Below, in pieces: positions 1 through 13,106 of a stretch of DNA of 64,000 nucleotides. The stretch comes from Nymphaea colorata (Eukaryota > Streptophyta > Magnoliopsida > Nymphaeales > Nymphaeaceae). Positions within the stretch are counted from its first letter, which is position 1. Every line of letters begins with the position of its first letter. The notes beneath the pieces are model-generated. The model worked only from the letters and a program-made list of their open reading frames with translations. It was not told the DNA's origin and made no database searches. The DNA lies in assembly GCF_008831285.2 (NCBI RefSeq), contig NC_045141.1, positions 4,047,224 through 4,111,223 of the forward strand, written 5' to 3'. The translations under genes and the position numbers were made by a program.

Positions 1-1252
1 TAGTTCACACAGTAAAGAGTCAGACTTCACAACAGCCAAAAGGATTCATCTAGTCCAATGTGCCTAACAACCAAAAGAGTACAAGGAAAATGAACATTCC
101 AATTGCACACAATTGGGCTTCAAAAGAATGAAATGCCATCACTACCATAGTTTAGATTTGACAATCTATGACCACATGAAAACCACCTAGTCCTATGTGA
201 CATAGCCATTGTGAAGCACAACACTATCCCTAGTCATGGGCACACCCAAATACCTAAAAAAACCCTTCATATACACAAAATCAAACTAAAACAATATTCC
301 ATGTTTGAGAACAAGACAAACATATTTCCACAGCAAAATACAGACTTACTGACAAAGTCAGTTGTTCGCTCATACATTCCTCATCCAACATAATGTCTTT
401 CCTTAAATCAGAAAAGAACAGTTGTTAGGAACAACAATAAATGAATAAGATCCATAGAAAATGCAATGGGAAGAACAATGGAGAAACCAAACCTGATGCA
501 TCCACTTGATAAATCTCATAACAGGCCATTGATCACATCGGTTTGTCAGCCTATGACAAGCTGGAATGCGCATGAGTAGGCTAAAGGCCAGCTGGACACT
601 TGCATATGCAATTAGAACAAAGATGTAGGTCTTGTAGAAAACAAACTTTGGATTTTGAAGTCCCTTCCTCCATGGTTATCACTATCATAGTTCAGATTTG
701 ACAATCTATGACTACATGATTCAACATAGGACAAATAAACATAAAACAATAGGTGCAGCGACATCAAAGTCAAGTCTTTCGGATTAAAAAAGAAACAACA
801 ACACAAAAAACTCACACATGAAGATATGATACAAATGCTGAAGCAACACCAAACCAAAGAAAACGAAGAACAATTCTCATCACAGCTAAACGAAGAGTTG
901 TTGAATATGCCCCATACATCATGACAATGTCCAGTACACCTACATGATTAAAGGAAACAAATGATGTAAAATGATGTAAAATCATGGCCATCTCCTTGCC
1001 TCCTAAATGACATCAAGAAACAACGCAAGAGAATTCCAAGCAGTACTGGTAAACTTACTCTCAAAAAACTTCATTATTACAAAAGTGGGACCTAAACTTA
1101 GTAGCTCATTTAAGGTCTTTGAATTGAACTTCCCTTTGTTGAAAGCAAAGATAGTCAGCCCCTGCACGCATAATATGAAGTTGACCTTAAGCATCAAAAT
1201 AGATAACAAGCTCATAGTAATTTAAATCATGAATGAGGATCGCAGAAGAAAT
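1..1252. other. gene-free interval
   Basis: I see no protein domain, RNA gene or transposon end in this AT-rich stretch. The short reading frames have no recognisable motifs and no convincing splice context. A perfect short palindrome (CTATGTGACATAG) near position 195 resembles the ends of the MITE family at 24170 and 30974, but no second end is visible nearby. Confidence 0.5.
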
Positions 1253-1387
1253 AAATACTACATTTATATGTTATATTGTATATAAAATACAATAAACATA
1301 TAACATTATATATACATTAGAAGTTATTACGTATAACATACTTTATACACGTATTATAATGCATAATGTATATAATTATAGTAATGT
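1253..1387. repeat. TA-rich low-complexity DNA (left part)
   Basis: Made almost only of TATA, TTATA and CATATA words. The same kind of sequence resumes at 4217 directly after the solo LTR, so both parts were one stretch before the LTR insertion. Confidence 0.7.
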
Positions 1388-1392
1388 CTATT

Positions 1393-4211
1393 TGTAACGC
1401 TCGACTCGTTTTGTAGGTGGGCCGGATCGGGTCCAGACCCGGACCCGAATCCAGTAGCGTGGGAGCCCGATGTCGCCTCTTCTCCCTCGTCTCCCTTGTT
1501 TCCCTTCTTCATCTCTCCCTTTGCTATGACCACAACGCAGAGAAGAGGAAGACGGAGGTCGGTGCAGCGGCGATGGAAGTGGACGACGGCGGCGGCAGCG
1601 GCGCTCAAGTGAGCCATCGGTCTCTCTCTCTGTCTCTTCCTCTCCCTCCCGTGTTGTTTCTCTTTTCGGCCAGCTCTCTCTCCCGCACTCTCTCTCTGTC
1701 CATGCTCTCTTTGCTTGCCCTCTCTCTATGCACGCCCTCTTCCTCCCACGCATCCTTGCACTCTCCCCTCTCTGTCAGCACCCTCTGCCCATGCTTTTCC
1801 CTCTCTCACAGCCCCTTTTTCAACTACTATGGGCCTCTTCTAACGACGGACACCTCTCTCTTAAACCTCCTTTTTGCCGATTTTTGATTCTCTTATCGTT
1901 GTTTGATCGGGTTTCAGCTTGGGGATGTGTTCTTCCCCCTCATAACAGCGGCTAGAATGCGTTGGTGTGGCTGCATTGCGGGATTTTAGCCGTTTGAGGA
2001 CCTCAACTAAGGAAAACAAGTGAGAATCGTACATGTGATAAGTCGAATACAAGTTTTGAGTTCTAATCGTTGGCGGCAACCTCGTGGGTTGGGTAGAGAC
2101 CCTTTTTGGAGGGTTTCGTGGGTCGACACCCATTTCAGGCGAAGACATGCCTCGATAACGGTATTTTCAGATTTGTATCGATGGTAAGCGAAACGAGTAG
2201 AGAACTTACCATTTTGTTATGTTTGCAGGTACATCGGGCACGTCAAGTAGGCCTTGAGCAATGTGGGTCGTAGTTCAAGGTGTTTAGTGGACGCGCGACA
2301 GGTACGGCAGCATTCCAGGCAAATCCCTGCCTGGGCAATTGTGTGAATGTGTGTTCCTAGGATCGTGGGATCGTAGGATTGTGATGTGATTGATGGATTG
2401 TTTTGTGAATGAATGTGTGTATGCATGCAAAAGGTTTGATATGCAAATTGTTTGATATATGATATGATTTATTTTGAAAGGCTATGAAAAAGCATGTTTT
2501 GAAAATATTACGCATTTGCATATGCATGCTAGGATTGACAACTGCTTAGGACAGATGAGGTGGGGTATCGAGTCGAGTATCTCATCGACCCCAATTATGC
2601 ATTAGAAAGCATCCTAGAATGATAATTGTCTAAGACAGATACGAGCCAATCACGGATCGAGACTACTATTCGTGGTTTGGCTAAGTTTTGAAAGGTGTGA
2701 TTGATGTGTGTGATTGTGAATGATTTGTCATGTGACAAATTCTGTTTTGTAAAACTATTAGAAGCTTGTTTTGAGAACTGTTACGCATTTGCATGTGCAT
2801 GCTAGAATTGATAACTGCTTAGGACAGATGAGGTGGGTTATCGAGTCGAGTGTCTCCTCGACCCCGATTGTGCATTAGAGAACATCATAGAACGATAATT
2901 GCATAGGACAGATACGAGCCATCACCGATCGAGAGTACCTTCCGGGATTTGGCCAAGTTTTGAAAGATCTGATTGATAAGATGTGAATTTTTATGAATGT
3001 GAATGTTGTGAATTGTTGCATATGTATAGCCATGGGTAATAATGCAATTGATTGGAATTGGAGGGTAGTTGTACCCGTATTGTATGACGGCTAGCTATGA
3101 CTGTTAATGTTATGTGTAGACCTCGTGGGGAGGCAATTGGAGGTGTGGGTGCACTCGTGAAGTGAACCAACCTCATGAGCTAGCCGGACATTTTGTGATT
3201 GTGCAATTATAATGATAATAATGAAAGAATAAGAGATGAGAGGCCAGTGGGTTATGGCATTGTGTTTGGGAGACGTCCCGCTTTCGCCACTGGTCTCGCC
3301 TGTTCGGAGCGCAGGCGATGCAAAGCCCCAGGGTACTGTTGTGTGTTGTGCTTGGAGCGTGAGCTCCCGCCTTCCCAACCTGGGTGTCCTAGGGAAGGTT
3401 GAGTATCTCTCCTTAGAATTCACACATCCATGGATGAGTGTTCTACCGCTGCAACGGATGAATGGATCCATACTGTTTTGGGTCACCACGAGGGTTGTCT
3501 CTCGGCTATGGGCCGCCCGCGGTGTGCACGTGCCTGTGTTTGCACCCACAAGAACTGAATTCACTAAAGCTAATGAAAATGAATGTAGGTGAATGAAATG
3601 TGTGTGAAAGGGCATGTGAATGCTATGACTGAAATGAAATGTTTAAGCATGGCTTGCATGTGATTGAGATTGTGTTTCTGGGGCCCTCGAATGGTCTTTT
3701 CATGTCGTGGTCTATGTTAGGGGTTTTCTTGGCAAATGATGTGCCTATGCCCTGACACGACATGACGATAGATTGTTTTTATGATTGTTCTTATATTTGA
3801 GCCTTACCTAAGAGGGTTTGAGATTTTCCTGGCTTGTTGCCATACTGCGAAGGCTAAGCCTTCAGTTATTTCTTTTCGAGGTTTTGGCGGACCCGGGGCA
3901 GCAGGTTGATCAGATGGCTTCACTCACATCCTACTTGGGAGGTTTTGGGTCTTTGGTAGTGCCGGCGCGTCATCGTTTGGTCTTTTTGATGTCTTATTTG
4001 TGTTAGGCATCAAAGTTGTGGTTTGGGGTATTTTTGTCATACACATAGATGTGACCTTGTATGAATTGAAATTGTTATATAAATGAAAGTTTGCCCATGG
4101 TTTCAAATGACATAGCTCCATCTTTTTTGAATCATTGTGTAGTCACATCTCAATGCTTTAGGTTTATAAAAAAAAAATTTTGTTTGAAGGTCAAAAGGTT
4201 GAGGTGTGACA
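1393..4211 (+). mobile_element. solo LTR, chromovirus-type gypsy element
   Basis: Starts TGTAACGCTCGACTCG and ends GAGGTGTGACA, the TGTAAC...GTNACA ends usual for LTRs of Tekay/Del-type chromoviruses. It is flanked by perfect 5-bp target duplications CTATT (1388-1392 and 4212-4216). At 2819 bp its length suits this group. It has no gag or pol and no second LTR, so it is a solo LTR left by recombination between two LTRs. The GC-rich open frames at 1417-1950 look like non-coding LTR sequence rather than genes. Orientation is arbitrary because both ends are nearly symmetrical. The ends and duplication are seen directly; the family is inferred. Confidence 0.9.
2480..2980. repeat. two tandem diverged ~260-bp units inside the solo LTR
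   Basis: Unit one (about 2480-2730) and unit two (about 2755-2980) share ACGCATTTGCAT, GCATGCTAG, AACTGCTTAGGACAGATGAG, TATCGAGTCGAGT, CTCGACCCC and GACAGATACGAGCCA in the same order. They are clearly diverged, so the duplication predates the solo LTR insertion or is old within the family. Confidence 0.8.
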
Positions 4212-4216
4212 CTATT

Positions 4217-4552
4217 AATGATATATTACTAAAACAATAATGTATACGTATAATATATAATATATTATATTATGTATTATATGTTGCGTGTTATTGTATA
4301 TATATAATACTATAACATATATACTAATAATATATTATATAATATATATGTATTATACATGAAATATTATACCACATATGTATGTACATATATATTACAT
4401 ATTGTATGATAATATATATGTGTACGTCTCATATTACATATTTGTTATATAGTACATATATATGTCATGTTTGTATATGTTATATTTTAAAATATTATAG
4501 ATATACAGATAGGAATATACATATTTATATAAATATATATATATATATATAT
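4217..4552. repeat. TA-rich low-complexity DNA (right part)
   Basis: Continuation of the TA-rich tract interrupted by the solo LTR, ending in an (AT)n run around 4535-4551. Confidence 0.7.
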
Positions 4553-4914
4553 TAATCACAAATGCAGTCTTTGGCTCCACTGAAGCAATGTTAAGATGCT
4601 TCCCATAAGCATTACACTTAACAAAAAAATTTGAAACTACATACCTGCAAGATGATCCCTATATCAAATCACTTAGTTTGATAAATTTTGGACCATGTAA
4701 TTTGACAACGCTAAGGCATACATGCAAAAACAAACAATGTGGGGCAGAGACGTGAAGAGCATTGAAACATGAAAGGGTTTCCTTGTTGAAACCTACCAAA
4801 ACTTATCATGAGTAAGACTGGAACCATTCTGCCATACCTGTTGTCCCACAAACAATTCTCATTCGTCAAAGATTGACAAAAAAACTCTTCTGCTTGTACA
4901 AATTCGGCACTTAC

Positions 4915-4994
4915 AAGTGCTGCAGGATCTTTTGGAATGAAAGCTTGCACACTATACACCTGAACTGAACCATCTTTATGTTCCTCCCGTACGC
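4915..4994 (-). other. unassigned exon-like segment
   Basis: On the minus strand, acceptor GATGCAG precedes an 80-bp open segment followed by a consensus donor GTAAGT. One frame reads 26 codons containing HKDGSVQVYSVQ and FIPKDPAAL, without a stop. The splice sites and codon-like composition suggest a real or relic exon. I do not recognise the protein. No neighbouring exon was found with confidence, so it may be a captured fragment like those at 9.3-13.9 kb. Confidence 0.35.
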
Positions 4995-6284
4995 CTGCAT
5001 CATTTTGAGGGAACAAAACTAAGTGACCACCAGAAATTCACCAATTCCACAAAAATATATACACAAAGCACAACACTCAAACACTTATTTGTGAACGTTG
5101 ATCATGTTCGGCAAAAGTTAGCCTACCGTACAATGAAACAGTTGTTGGGAACTTCCTTTATTCAAAAGAAAGTCAGAAACGTGTATACGGAAACCCCTTT
5201 CGGTTATACACACTATGACATTAACTATCTATTCACTGAGGGGTCTCACGTCTCTCACTCCTCCAACAAGGGCCCGTATTCCCTGCATCCATCCCATTGC
5301 TAAATCTACAAGCAAAAGATCACATGCTTCCTCCCATGGAACCTACTTAGCCATTATTAATTTCCTGCTTACCGCTTAACCGCTCTCAATTTCCTTAGCA
5401 TTTTGTTTCATGTAGTTCTTCAAACCTGTCTCCTACCTTATTGAGCATCCCATTTACATTTTTTCATCCAACACCATTGGCTGATCACCAAAATGAAATT
5501 GCAGCCATCAAAGACAATGTTAAGGCTTGACTCCAAATGTGATTTTAAATGTGCCCCCAATGTTATAGTGCTCCAAGATAAGGATAGCGACATTGTGTCA
5601 ATTATCTAATTTATTTTCCCTATCCTTTTGGTCTTTGAGAAGGACCTTCTCAAGAGATGACAGAATGTTATATGCATAGCCATAGGATTGTGCACATTGA
5701 GATATTATATATTGGTCACCTATAAACCCCCAGGGCCTAGGCAATGAGGTGCACATGGTGTGCCTAGGTCGTCTAGGCAACTATATAATTAAGCAAAAAA
5801 GGAAGAGAAAGGGTGCTGCGGAGATGTAAAATTGACCCTATGCTAGTGGAAAAGTAAACCTATATAAAAGTTGAAACAGAAGCCTCTTCATACAGTAGAA
5901 CACCAGTATAAGATGATAACTCATTGCATATCCACTTGGGACTGTACGGTAATTTATACAGCAACCAAACTTACAAGAGAGTCTATTCAAGGAAATCCGG
6001 CGCAGTCAAACCATGTAGGGGTCATTTTTGTCTGCTTTTCAGTTTTTTTGTTTAGAAATGATTCTTCCGTTTTTCAATTTTTTCTGTATCTTTTATACTG
6101 TTCTTAGTATTTCATCACATTTTGCAGTCCAATATTGGATATTATATGAAGCTTATAACTTTATATACTACACATGCCATATGGTCTTCTACGTATAATG
6201 TGCATAAGTTTTGTTAATCAGTTCTGATATATATATATATATATAACTTCCATATATGTATTACCAGTTTTCGTTTATATATGT
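4995..6284. other. gene-free interval
   Basis: No recognisable domains. A short segment near 5707-5785 carries repeated GCCTAGG words, a common look of degraded plant repeats, but no ends could be set. Confidence 0.4.
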
Positions 6285-6547
6285 TCTGTTGTACTCTCTT
6301 TCTTCCGTGTAATATAGATACTCTGGAGTCTGATTATAAGATTTTACATTTATAACCTAAGTAGGCATAAACAAGTCGCTGTCATATATAAAGTGTAATA
6401 TATGTTGCATATTTATACGGTTACAAATTTATAATACTATATATATATGACAGCTACTTGTTTATGCCTACTTAGGTTATACAAGTAAAATCTTATAATC
6501 AGACTCCAGAGTATTTATATTACACGGAAGAAAGAGGGTACTACAGA
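6285..6547. mobile_element. Stowaway-like MITE with long hairpin
   Basis: An almost perfect inverted repeat: the left arm (about 6285-6391) is matched by the right arm (about 6440-6547) around a loop of about 50 nt. The core starts after TA with CTCTCTTTCTTCCG and ends CGGAAGAAAGAGGG before TA, which fits Stowaway (Tc1/Mariner) MITEs with TA target duplications. The arms also contain matching CTCTGGAGTCTGATTATAAG and CCTAAGTAGGCATAAACAAG. The match extends about 7 bp beyond the TA, so the exact ends are uncertain. Confidence 0.8.
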
Positions 6548-6567
6548 TTTTGAAATATATAATGTGA

Positions 6568-6591
6568 CATTGCTGCACCCATGCACCCATG
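6568..6591. repeat. isolated end of the CTATGTCAC MITE family
   Basis: The sequence CACCCATGTGACATAG matches the right end of the elements ending at 24453 and 31343. No left end is visible, so this is a fragment. Confidence 0.4.
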
Positions 6592-8577
6592 TGACATAGC
6601 ATCTTTTCAGCAACCTCTAATCCTCGCCTCCCCGGTATGTAACTCTCTTTTCAGCAAGGTGTGAAATATTGATTCATGGGTAATTGAATCAGTGTCATTG
6701 ACAACAGAGCAGTGTTGGACAGATCATATCCATGCTATTAGTACGTGAGTTTCAATCCTCCGAATAAAGTGGGGATGAGCTTCAAGGACTTGTTAATTCT
6801 TTCCTATAGGGTCTTCCAATGATCATAAAAAAGAAACACCTTTCAGGGTCTAAAATTTTCACTCCCAATGTTGAAGGAGGTTGGGCATTAGGAACATTAT
6901 GGCCCTATTAGGCCCTGAAGAACAGAATTTGGGCATCAAGGAAATCGTTATTGATATACAGATATACGAGAGAAACGGCATATGGTTACTTTCAAAAGGA
7001 CACAAGAATTTCTATAATTGGAAAGGGGGTAAAGTACAGATTCAATAAATCAGATCGACGAAGGAGCCTATGGAAGATCGACAGTGTCATGCTCGTCGAA
7101 TTTTGGCTGGATTATTGGTTGAGGATCCCCGTGCATCATGTTTTTGGAGGTGGAACTGACCGACTCAAAGCATCAAAAATTTGAAAAGATGAAAAAAAAA
7201 AACAGGTTTCCTCTTAAAGCATGCCCTGCTAAGCCATCCGTACAGTTATATGGTGAGGGATGCCTTGGAGTGATGAACCTTGCATTGGCATCATTTATTG
7301 CAGTAAATGTTTATCATAGTCTATGAAATTGCTACTTATGCGCTGCACTAAGTATTTAGAATGATGATAAAACCACAAAGTAGCATGGGACTCTAACAGA
7401 ATCCAATGCATAGAATTATTAATAAACAACAGCACTAAAGATAGGCATACTTCATCTGACAGCAATATAAGTGAGCAGCTGTGCACATTGTGCAACCCTA
7501 GCAAAAATCATGGACAAATTACTAAAGCACAACACCTAGATTAGTGCAATGTTCATTGGTTGCAGATGGAGAGTAATTCTCACACATGCAGATCTCTAAG
7601 TAATAAAACAGATTAACCAAAGATGAACTTGGAATTATAACCCATATAAGTAGCAATTCAAATAGACCAAAACACATCAACAACAGGTAATAGGCAAATA
7701 CGAAAATGAGAGTATATTTAAACGTCATCACAAGGCTAAGGCCAATATCTACCTTGATTTGAAAAGTCACTATAAATTTTGATAAACTACCAAGAAAATG
7801 TAACAAGAAAGCAAGAAATGAAAGAAAGCAAGAAGTAACACTAAAAGAAACTATAAGAGTATAAGGTCAAATAATAAAAGGTACTAACATGATTTATAGT
7901 CAATGACGGCAGTATACAAATGTAAAGCGTTGAATAAACAGAGAACTCAATGTAATGCAGCAAAAAGGAATGAATCAGGACAAGGATATTCTCACAAAGG
8001 AAAAGAATATTTAACCAGCAAGCCGAAGTTTGAATACTTACCGTGCATAAAAGACACAAGAAATCATCTGCCCTACCCTAAAAAGGCAGTGAATCATGTT
8101 AGAGGAAATTTTGCAAAAAAAATAAACAGACCTCTATGATATCTTCTTAACGAAATTACATTTAACTCGTATTGTAAAAGCTATGGAACATCATTAGCAG
8201 AATAAAAGAACAGAGTGGTTAACTATTCACCAAATAATTGGTGCTTCAAGCCAGATAGCCTCCCGAACCCCCAAAAGAATGTCAGCTTAGGGAGCAGTGT
8301 TATAGAAAGGCAGAATTATGGAGACAAAGTTAATTATCTCCTATTCATTGCACAGATCACGCATTAATCAGCAGATGTTGAAACCTTCTGGAGACACATA
8401 CATGGGAGCAATGAATACTCTGAAGATATGCTTCTAAGATGCACATTTTTTAACAGCCCAAAAGTGCTCCATTACAAATGATAGACCAACCACTTGGAAA
8501 GAGACTACAATCATCTGGCTACGGCATATGACTAAAAGTTTTGACTATTGAGCTACCCAGCAAACAAACTAGGGTAC
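6592..8577. other. interval without confident genes
   Basis: No domain was recognised on either strand. A minus-strand segment near 8047-8082 has an acceptor-like TTTTTAG and a GTAAGT donor but only about 12 codons, too few to call. Confidence 0.4.
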
Positions 8578-8643
8578 CTTCTTTCTGCTGTCTTCAACCA
8601 TCAAAACCATTGTTATATTTGCCTCAGAGAACTGCCATAAGCC
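8578..8643 (-). other. unassigned exon-like segment
   Basis: On the minus strand, acceptor TTTCATTCAG is followed by 66 bp encoding exactly 22 codons (GLWQFSEANITMVLMVEDSR then KK) and a GTACCC donor. Phase-0 length and good splice sites support an exon or exon relic. I do not recognise the protein. It lies on the same strand as the PRP4 kinase fragment but is downstream of that fragment's stop codon, so it is not part of that gene. Confidence 0.35.
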
Positions 8644-9499
8644 CTGAATGAAAGACAGAATTAGCACCTCCAGGACTACCAAAGAACTACTTAAAAAAAA
8701 AAAGAAAAAAAGAGTTCTATCTGGGGAATGAAAAATACAGTAATCTTCCATTTAAAGACACACCAACACAGAAAAATACCAGCCCAATCAAGCGCATAAG
8801 CAGCTAACAATTTTACTCTTCTATCTTTTTGTTAGAACTGTGATCAGTACAAAATGCCACAAAACAAAAAGGCTAATAAATATACTTTTCTAAGGAGCAC
8901 TTAGACTATCCAGGTCCGACTTCTGAATTTGAATATGAATTATCATGATATATACATAGAACGTTTAAAACTCATCTTTTCGTAATAAGAAGCTGAGGCT
9001 CAAGAGGATTTCAAAGAATGGGGTCAAAAGAAGTGTACACATATTCATAGAGCTCATCATCAAAAATGATTTACAAGAGATGAAAAGCCTTTGACGAGTT
9101 ATCTTACAATAGAAATAGAATATATTCGACTGAAAGGACTCGCCAAGTAAGAGAGCTCTCCAAAGTGGCTGTGTTAAGTTCACGATCAGCAAGAAGTCTG
9201 CATTGCTTGCACTTGGTCCATGTGACAAACACAGAGACAAGCAAATGGCCAATGATCAGATGGCTGAATAAAAGATTCAAATGCATAGCTAACTCAACAG
9301 GCATCTTTATTCACTTGCCGGTAATGAATGGATGACTCAGTGCTTGAGATACTGTCAATCTTTTCTCTGGATCGAGCACAAAAATTCTATCAAGCAGATC
9401 TTTGAAATTGGCCAGCATCTTGGGATCCTCACCAGTATAGCTTGAAATAAGACTACTAAAATCCTTTGCCTTAACATTCACAAGCAGTCGATTAACAGC

Positions 9500-11442
9500 C
9501 TGCACTAACAATGAAATTGTAAGCACTTTTGCTTTCCTAGTGTGGGCATGCAAATATGTTGCATGGATGTAGATAAATAAATCCATATCATATTTCATGA
9601 TCATCGCAATAGCCAACGAGAATTTTTAAGGGAAGACAAAAAAAGTTGATTTTCCAAGTATCAACAGCTCAGAATACGTTGAGGATTAAAAAAATATGAA
9701 TAGAACTACCGGAAAAAATTTAATAACAACCTTATGGTAATGAAACATTGAGATATAGTTAACATTGATGGCAGCAAATATCATTATTATCATCCATCAA
9801 TGATGATCATCATAATCTTCGTATTCATCCTCATTTTCTTTGTTTTAAAATTTTAATTTTCAACGCCTTCAAATGGAATTTGTTCACCAACATATGTTGA
9901 TTTTTTTAGAAAACTAGTAAAACCTCCCCTCCCACAGCTCTTAGAGATGTTTAGAAAGTGGAAGGGAGGACCGATTTTAAAAAGAAGCACAAAAAACAAT
10001 GTTTTTTTCCATTTTGTCCCCGTATCTGTATCAGCCACATCGTACAGTACAGCCTTTGTATCGCATGATGCGGACGATACACCTATGATCCACAGGCATA
10101 TCGTGTGTTGTATGCGTATCGCATAGGTTTCTCAAACCTATATGATACGTATTGTCCGATATGGATAACACTCGGCACTTTCTTTACCTCATGCAGATGC
10201 AACATTTTGTTTTAGAGACAAGACACATTTTAATATTGTTGGGAGCAATTTCTTAAGAAAAAATTTGAGAAACTCTCACATCATAGGACACCACATTTCC
10301 ATAACATAACTACATCTCATAGCACTTATAAATTGTTGGGTCATCGGTAACCTAGCAACTAATTGGACAAATAGATGCTTATCGTTCTGGCCAATGATCA
10401 GTTGACAGGTCCATGACTATCAAGTTGGCTGGAGCATAATCTATGGACCACTTGACCGACTAAGTTGAGCAGTCCTCACCAATCACACCAATTAACCATG
10501 TTTTCGGTCTTTATTTGTCAATTTAGAAATCAAGTACGTGTTGTTTAAGACCACAAAACGACTAGCTGGTCCAAGCGAATTCAAGTTGAATGACTAAAAC
10601 CAATGTACCCGTATTGGTGGGACCAACAAATACGCCATACCATAACGTATGACAACAGTTTCATAAATGTACCGGAAATTCAATTTAATGTTAAAAGTTC
10701 AAAATAAATTAAAAAACCAGAAAAGATAAAGAAAAAAATGTTTTCCATTAAAAACATGTTCCACATAAATATAGACTTATGGGAATAAACATCCATTAAC
10801 ATAACATACTCATACTGTTACAAGTAATAACACATTAAGAAATAACTTTAAAGTTTTATGCAACACAAGATGAAATTATTTAAGCAAATAAAAAATGAAA
10901 ACAATCAAATATCATCTATTTATTGTTCATCACTTGCACATGATTTTCTACCAATCATTTTCCTCACCTTTGTGACCATTGTCATGCAGGATTGTTTGAA
11001 ATTTGACGCCATATCTCCACAAAACACTAAATCTACAGTAATCTTTACAGAACAACAGAAATCTACAGTAAAAGTGATAGATTTTATACATTTTGTGAAA
11101 GAAATCAGGAATCTCTTTCTTCAACCGCAAGTCAATCTCCCACACTCAGATCTTGAAATCGATGTTTTCTATCTTAAACCCATAAGAGTGCCCTTTCAAC
11201 AACTATAGTCACTTTGTCATTAGCTAATTAGTTACCTTATGAAGCTTATTTAGGTACATTTGTTATAAACTAGCTGATTAGCATTGTTCACTTACATCCT
11301 TTCGGTGCACATCTCTACTTGGCTTGCTTAATTATGGTATTGCTGACCAAGGAAAGAACTCCCTGCATCGTCCTTGTGGAGTCAATTAAGATGCAGGTAT
11401 AAAGGACATAATGGCCCTACCCAGCCACTTGTTACTGAACAA

Positions 11443-11443
<1 letters not shown>
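9500..11443. other. intron of the PRP4-like fragment, repeat-rich
   Basis: About 2.1 kb separates the last two kinase exons (9499 and 11582). It contains no recognised gene. A stretch near 10040-10160 is full of CGATAC, GTATCG and ATATCG words, and 10380-10640 looks like old degraded repeat, but no element ends were found. Confidence 0.5.

Positions 11444-11507
<64 letters not shown>
11444..11507. repeat. (AT)n microsatellite
   Basis: About 32 uninterrupted AT units inside the intron between the last two PRP4-like exons. Confidence 0.95.
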
Positions 11508-11508
<1 letters not shown>

Positions 11509-11622
11509 CACAAACAAGATGTACTTTCACCATGCTATAGATAAATTAACCTAAAGTACATGATAATGAAAAAATGATCACCTTCTTTGTAACAGGATCT
11601 TCTTCAGTGGCATGGAAATTCA

Positions 11623-12120
<498 letters not shown>

Positions 12121-12632
12121 TCATTCTTCCCAGCAAACATAGCATTACCAAAATCGCAAAGTTTCAGCACATTTTTGGCCTCATTCACCTGAAAAAGAAA
12201 CAGAAGCACTGAACAATTGAGGACAGAAAATATATAGTTAATTTTCCTTTTTTCTTAAGACTTAAGGAAGACAATGCATCACGTAGCTAAGAATTCTCAT
12301 GAAGAACTGCAACAAGCAATTTTTTATAAATCCAGATTCCATGCTATCAAACTCTTATTTTAAAAAATTAAAAAGAGTAAAGATTAAGCAAAGAAGGCAA
12401 AATAATGTTATACGTATGAATATATATGGTACATATATGTATTATATATTTGTTACATACATAATTACAATATGTATGTATATTTTGAACTAGTATATAT
12501 GCAGTATATACATAATAATATATAATCTCGTATATATTATTATATTATAACTATATGATCCCTGAATATAGGTTAAAAAGGGACAGGCAAAAATATAATC
12601 AAGGCATAGGAGAAGTCCTTTCGGCATCAAAC

Positions 12633-12706
12633 CTTCGAGAAATGATAACCTTGTGGGACAGATAGCTTCAAGTTAAGGTTGCCTTCCTTGGAAGAGATGC
12701 TTTGCA
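12633..12706 (-). pseudogene. possible SOQ1/NHLRC2-like exon
   Basis: On the minus strand, acceptor AATTGCAG opens a 74-bp segment reading SSKEGNLNLKLSVPQGYHFS plus lysine, then donor GTTTGA. The phrase LNLKLSVPxGYHFSK resembles the C-terminal part of plant SOQ1, a thylakoid NHL/thioredoxin-like protein that limits photoprotective quenching. Only this exon is visible and the match is from memory, so the assignment is tentative. It lies between unrelated fragments (Rieske-like exon at 13107-13355, PRP4-like exons below 12188) on the same strand, which argues for a captured or shuffled exon and not a resident gene. Confidence 0.35.
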
Positions 12707-13106
12707 CTGCAATTGTCCTTGATTTCAGAGCCACAAATAAAGGAAAATGAAAATAAAAGGAAAGAGAAGAAAAAATACAGAATTTAATCAGTTTCAATGG
12801 CAACAATTGAGTATAAGAAGGTGAATCAAAAATAATTTTCCTTTGTACTATCAAATTTAACCATCGACATGATAATGCCAAATATTTGAACAGTCACTTA
12901 AAAAAGGGAATATGCCTCGTTGAACCTTCAGATGGGGTCATAAAAGGGTGAAAAAGAAGAAAAACCAGCATAGGCACTGTACATGAAAATACTCTAGACG
13001 ATTAAGACGCAAATTGCTTGCAAGCCTTAACCCATATACAATTTCCTTTGACGGAAAGAAATGTTGATTCTGCCCATCCAGGAATTGAATTATGGACTCC
13101 TGTGAA

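Noticed and set aside
1388-1955. Overlapping GC-rich open frames on both strands (up to 156 codons)
   Set aside because: They lie inside the solo LTR, have no domain, and are rich in Ser/Leu or Arg/Glu because of CTCTCT/GAGAGA composition.
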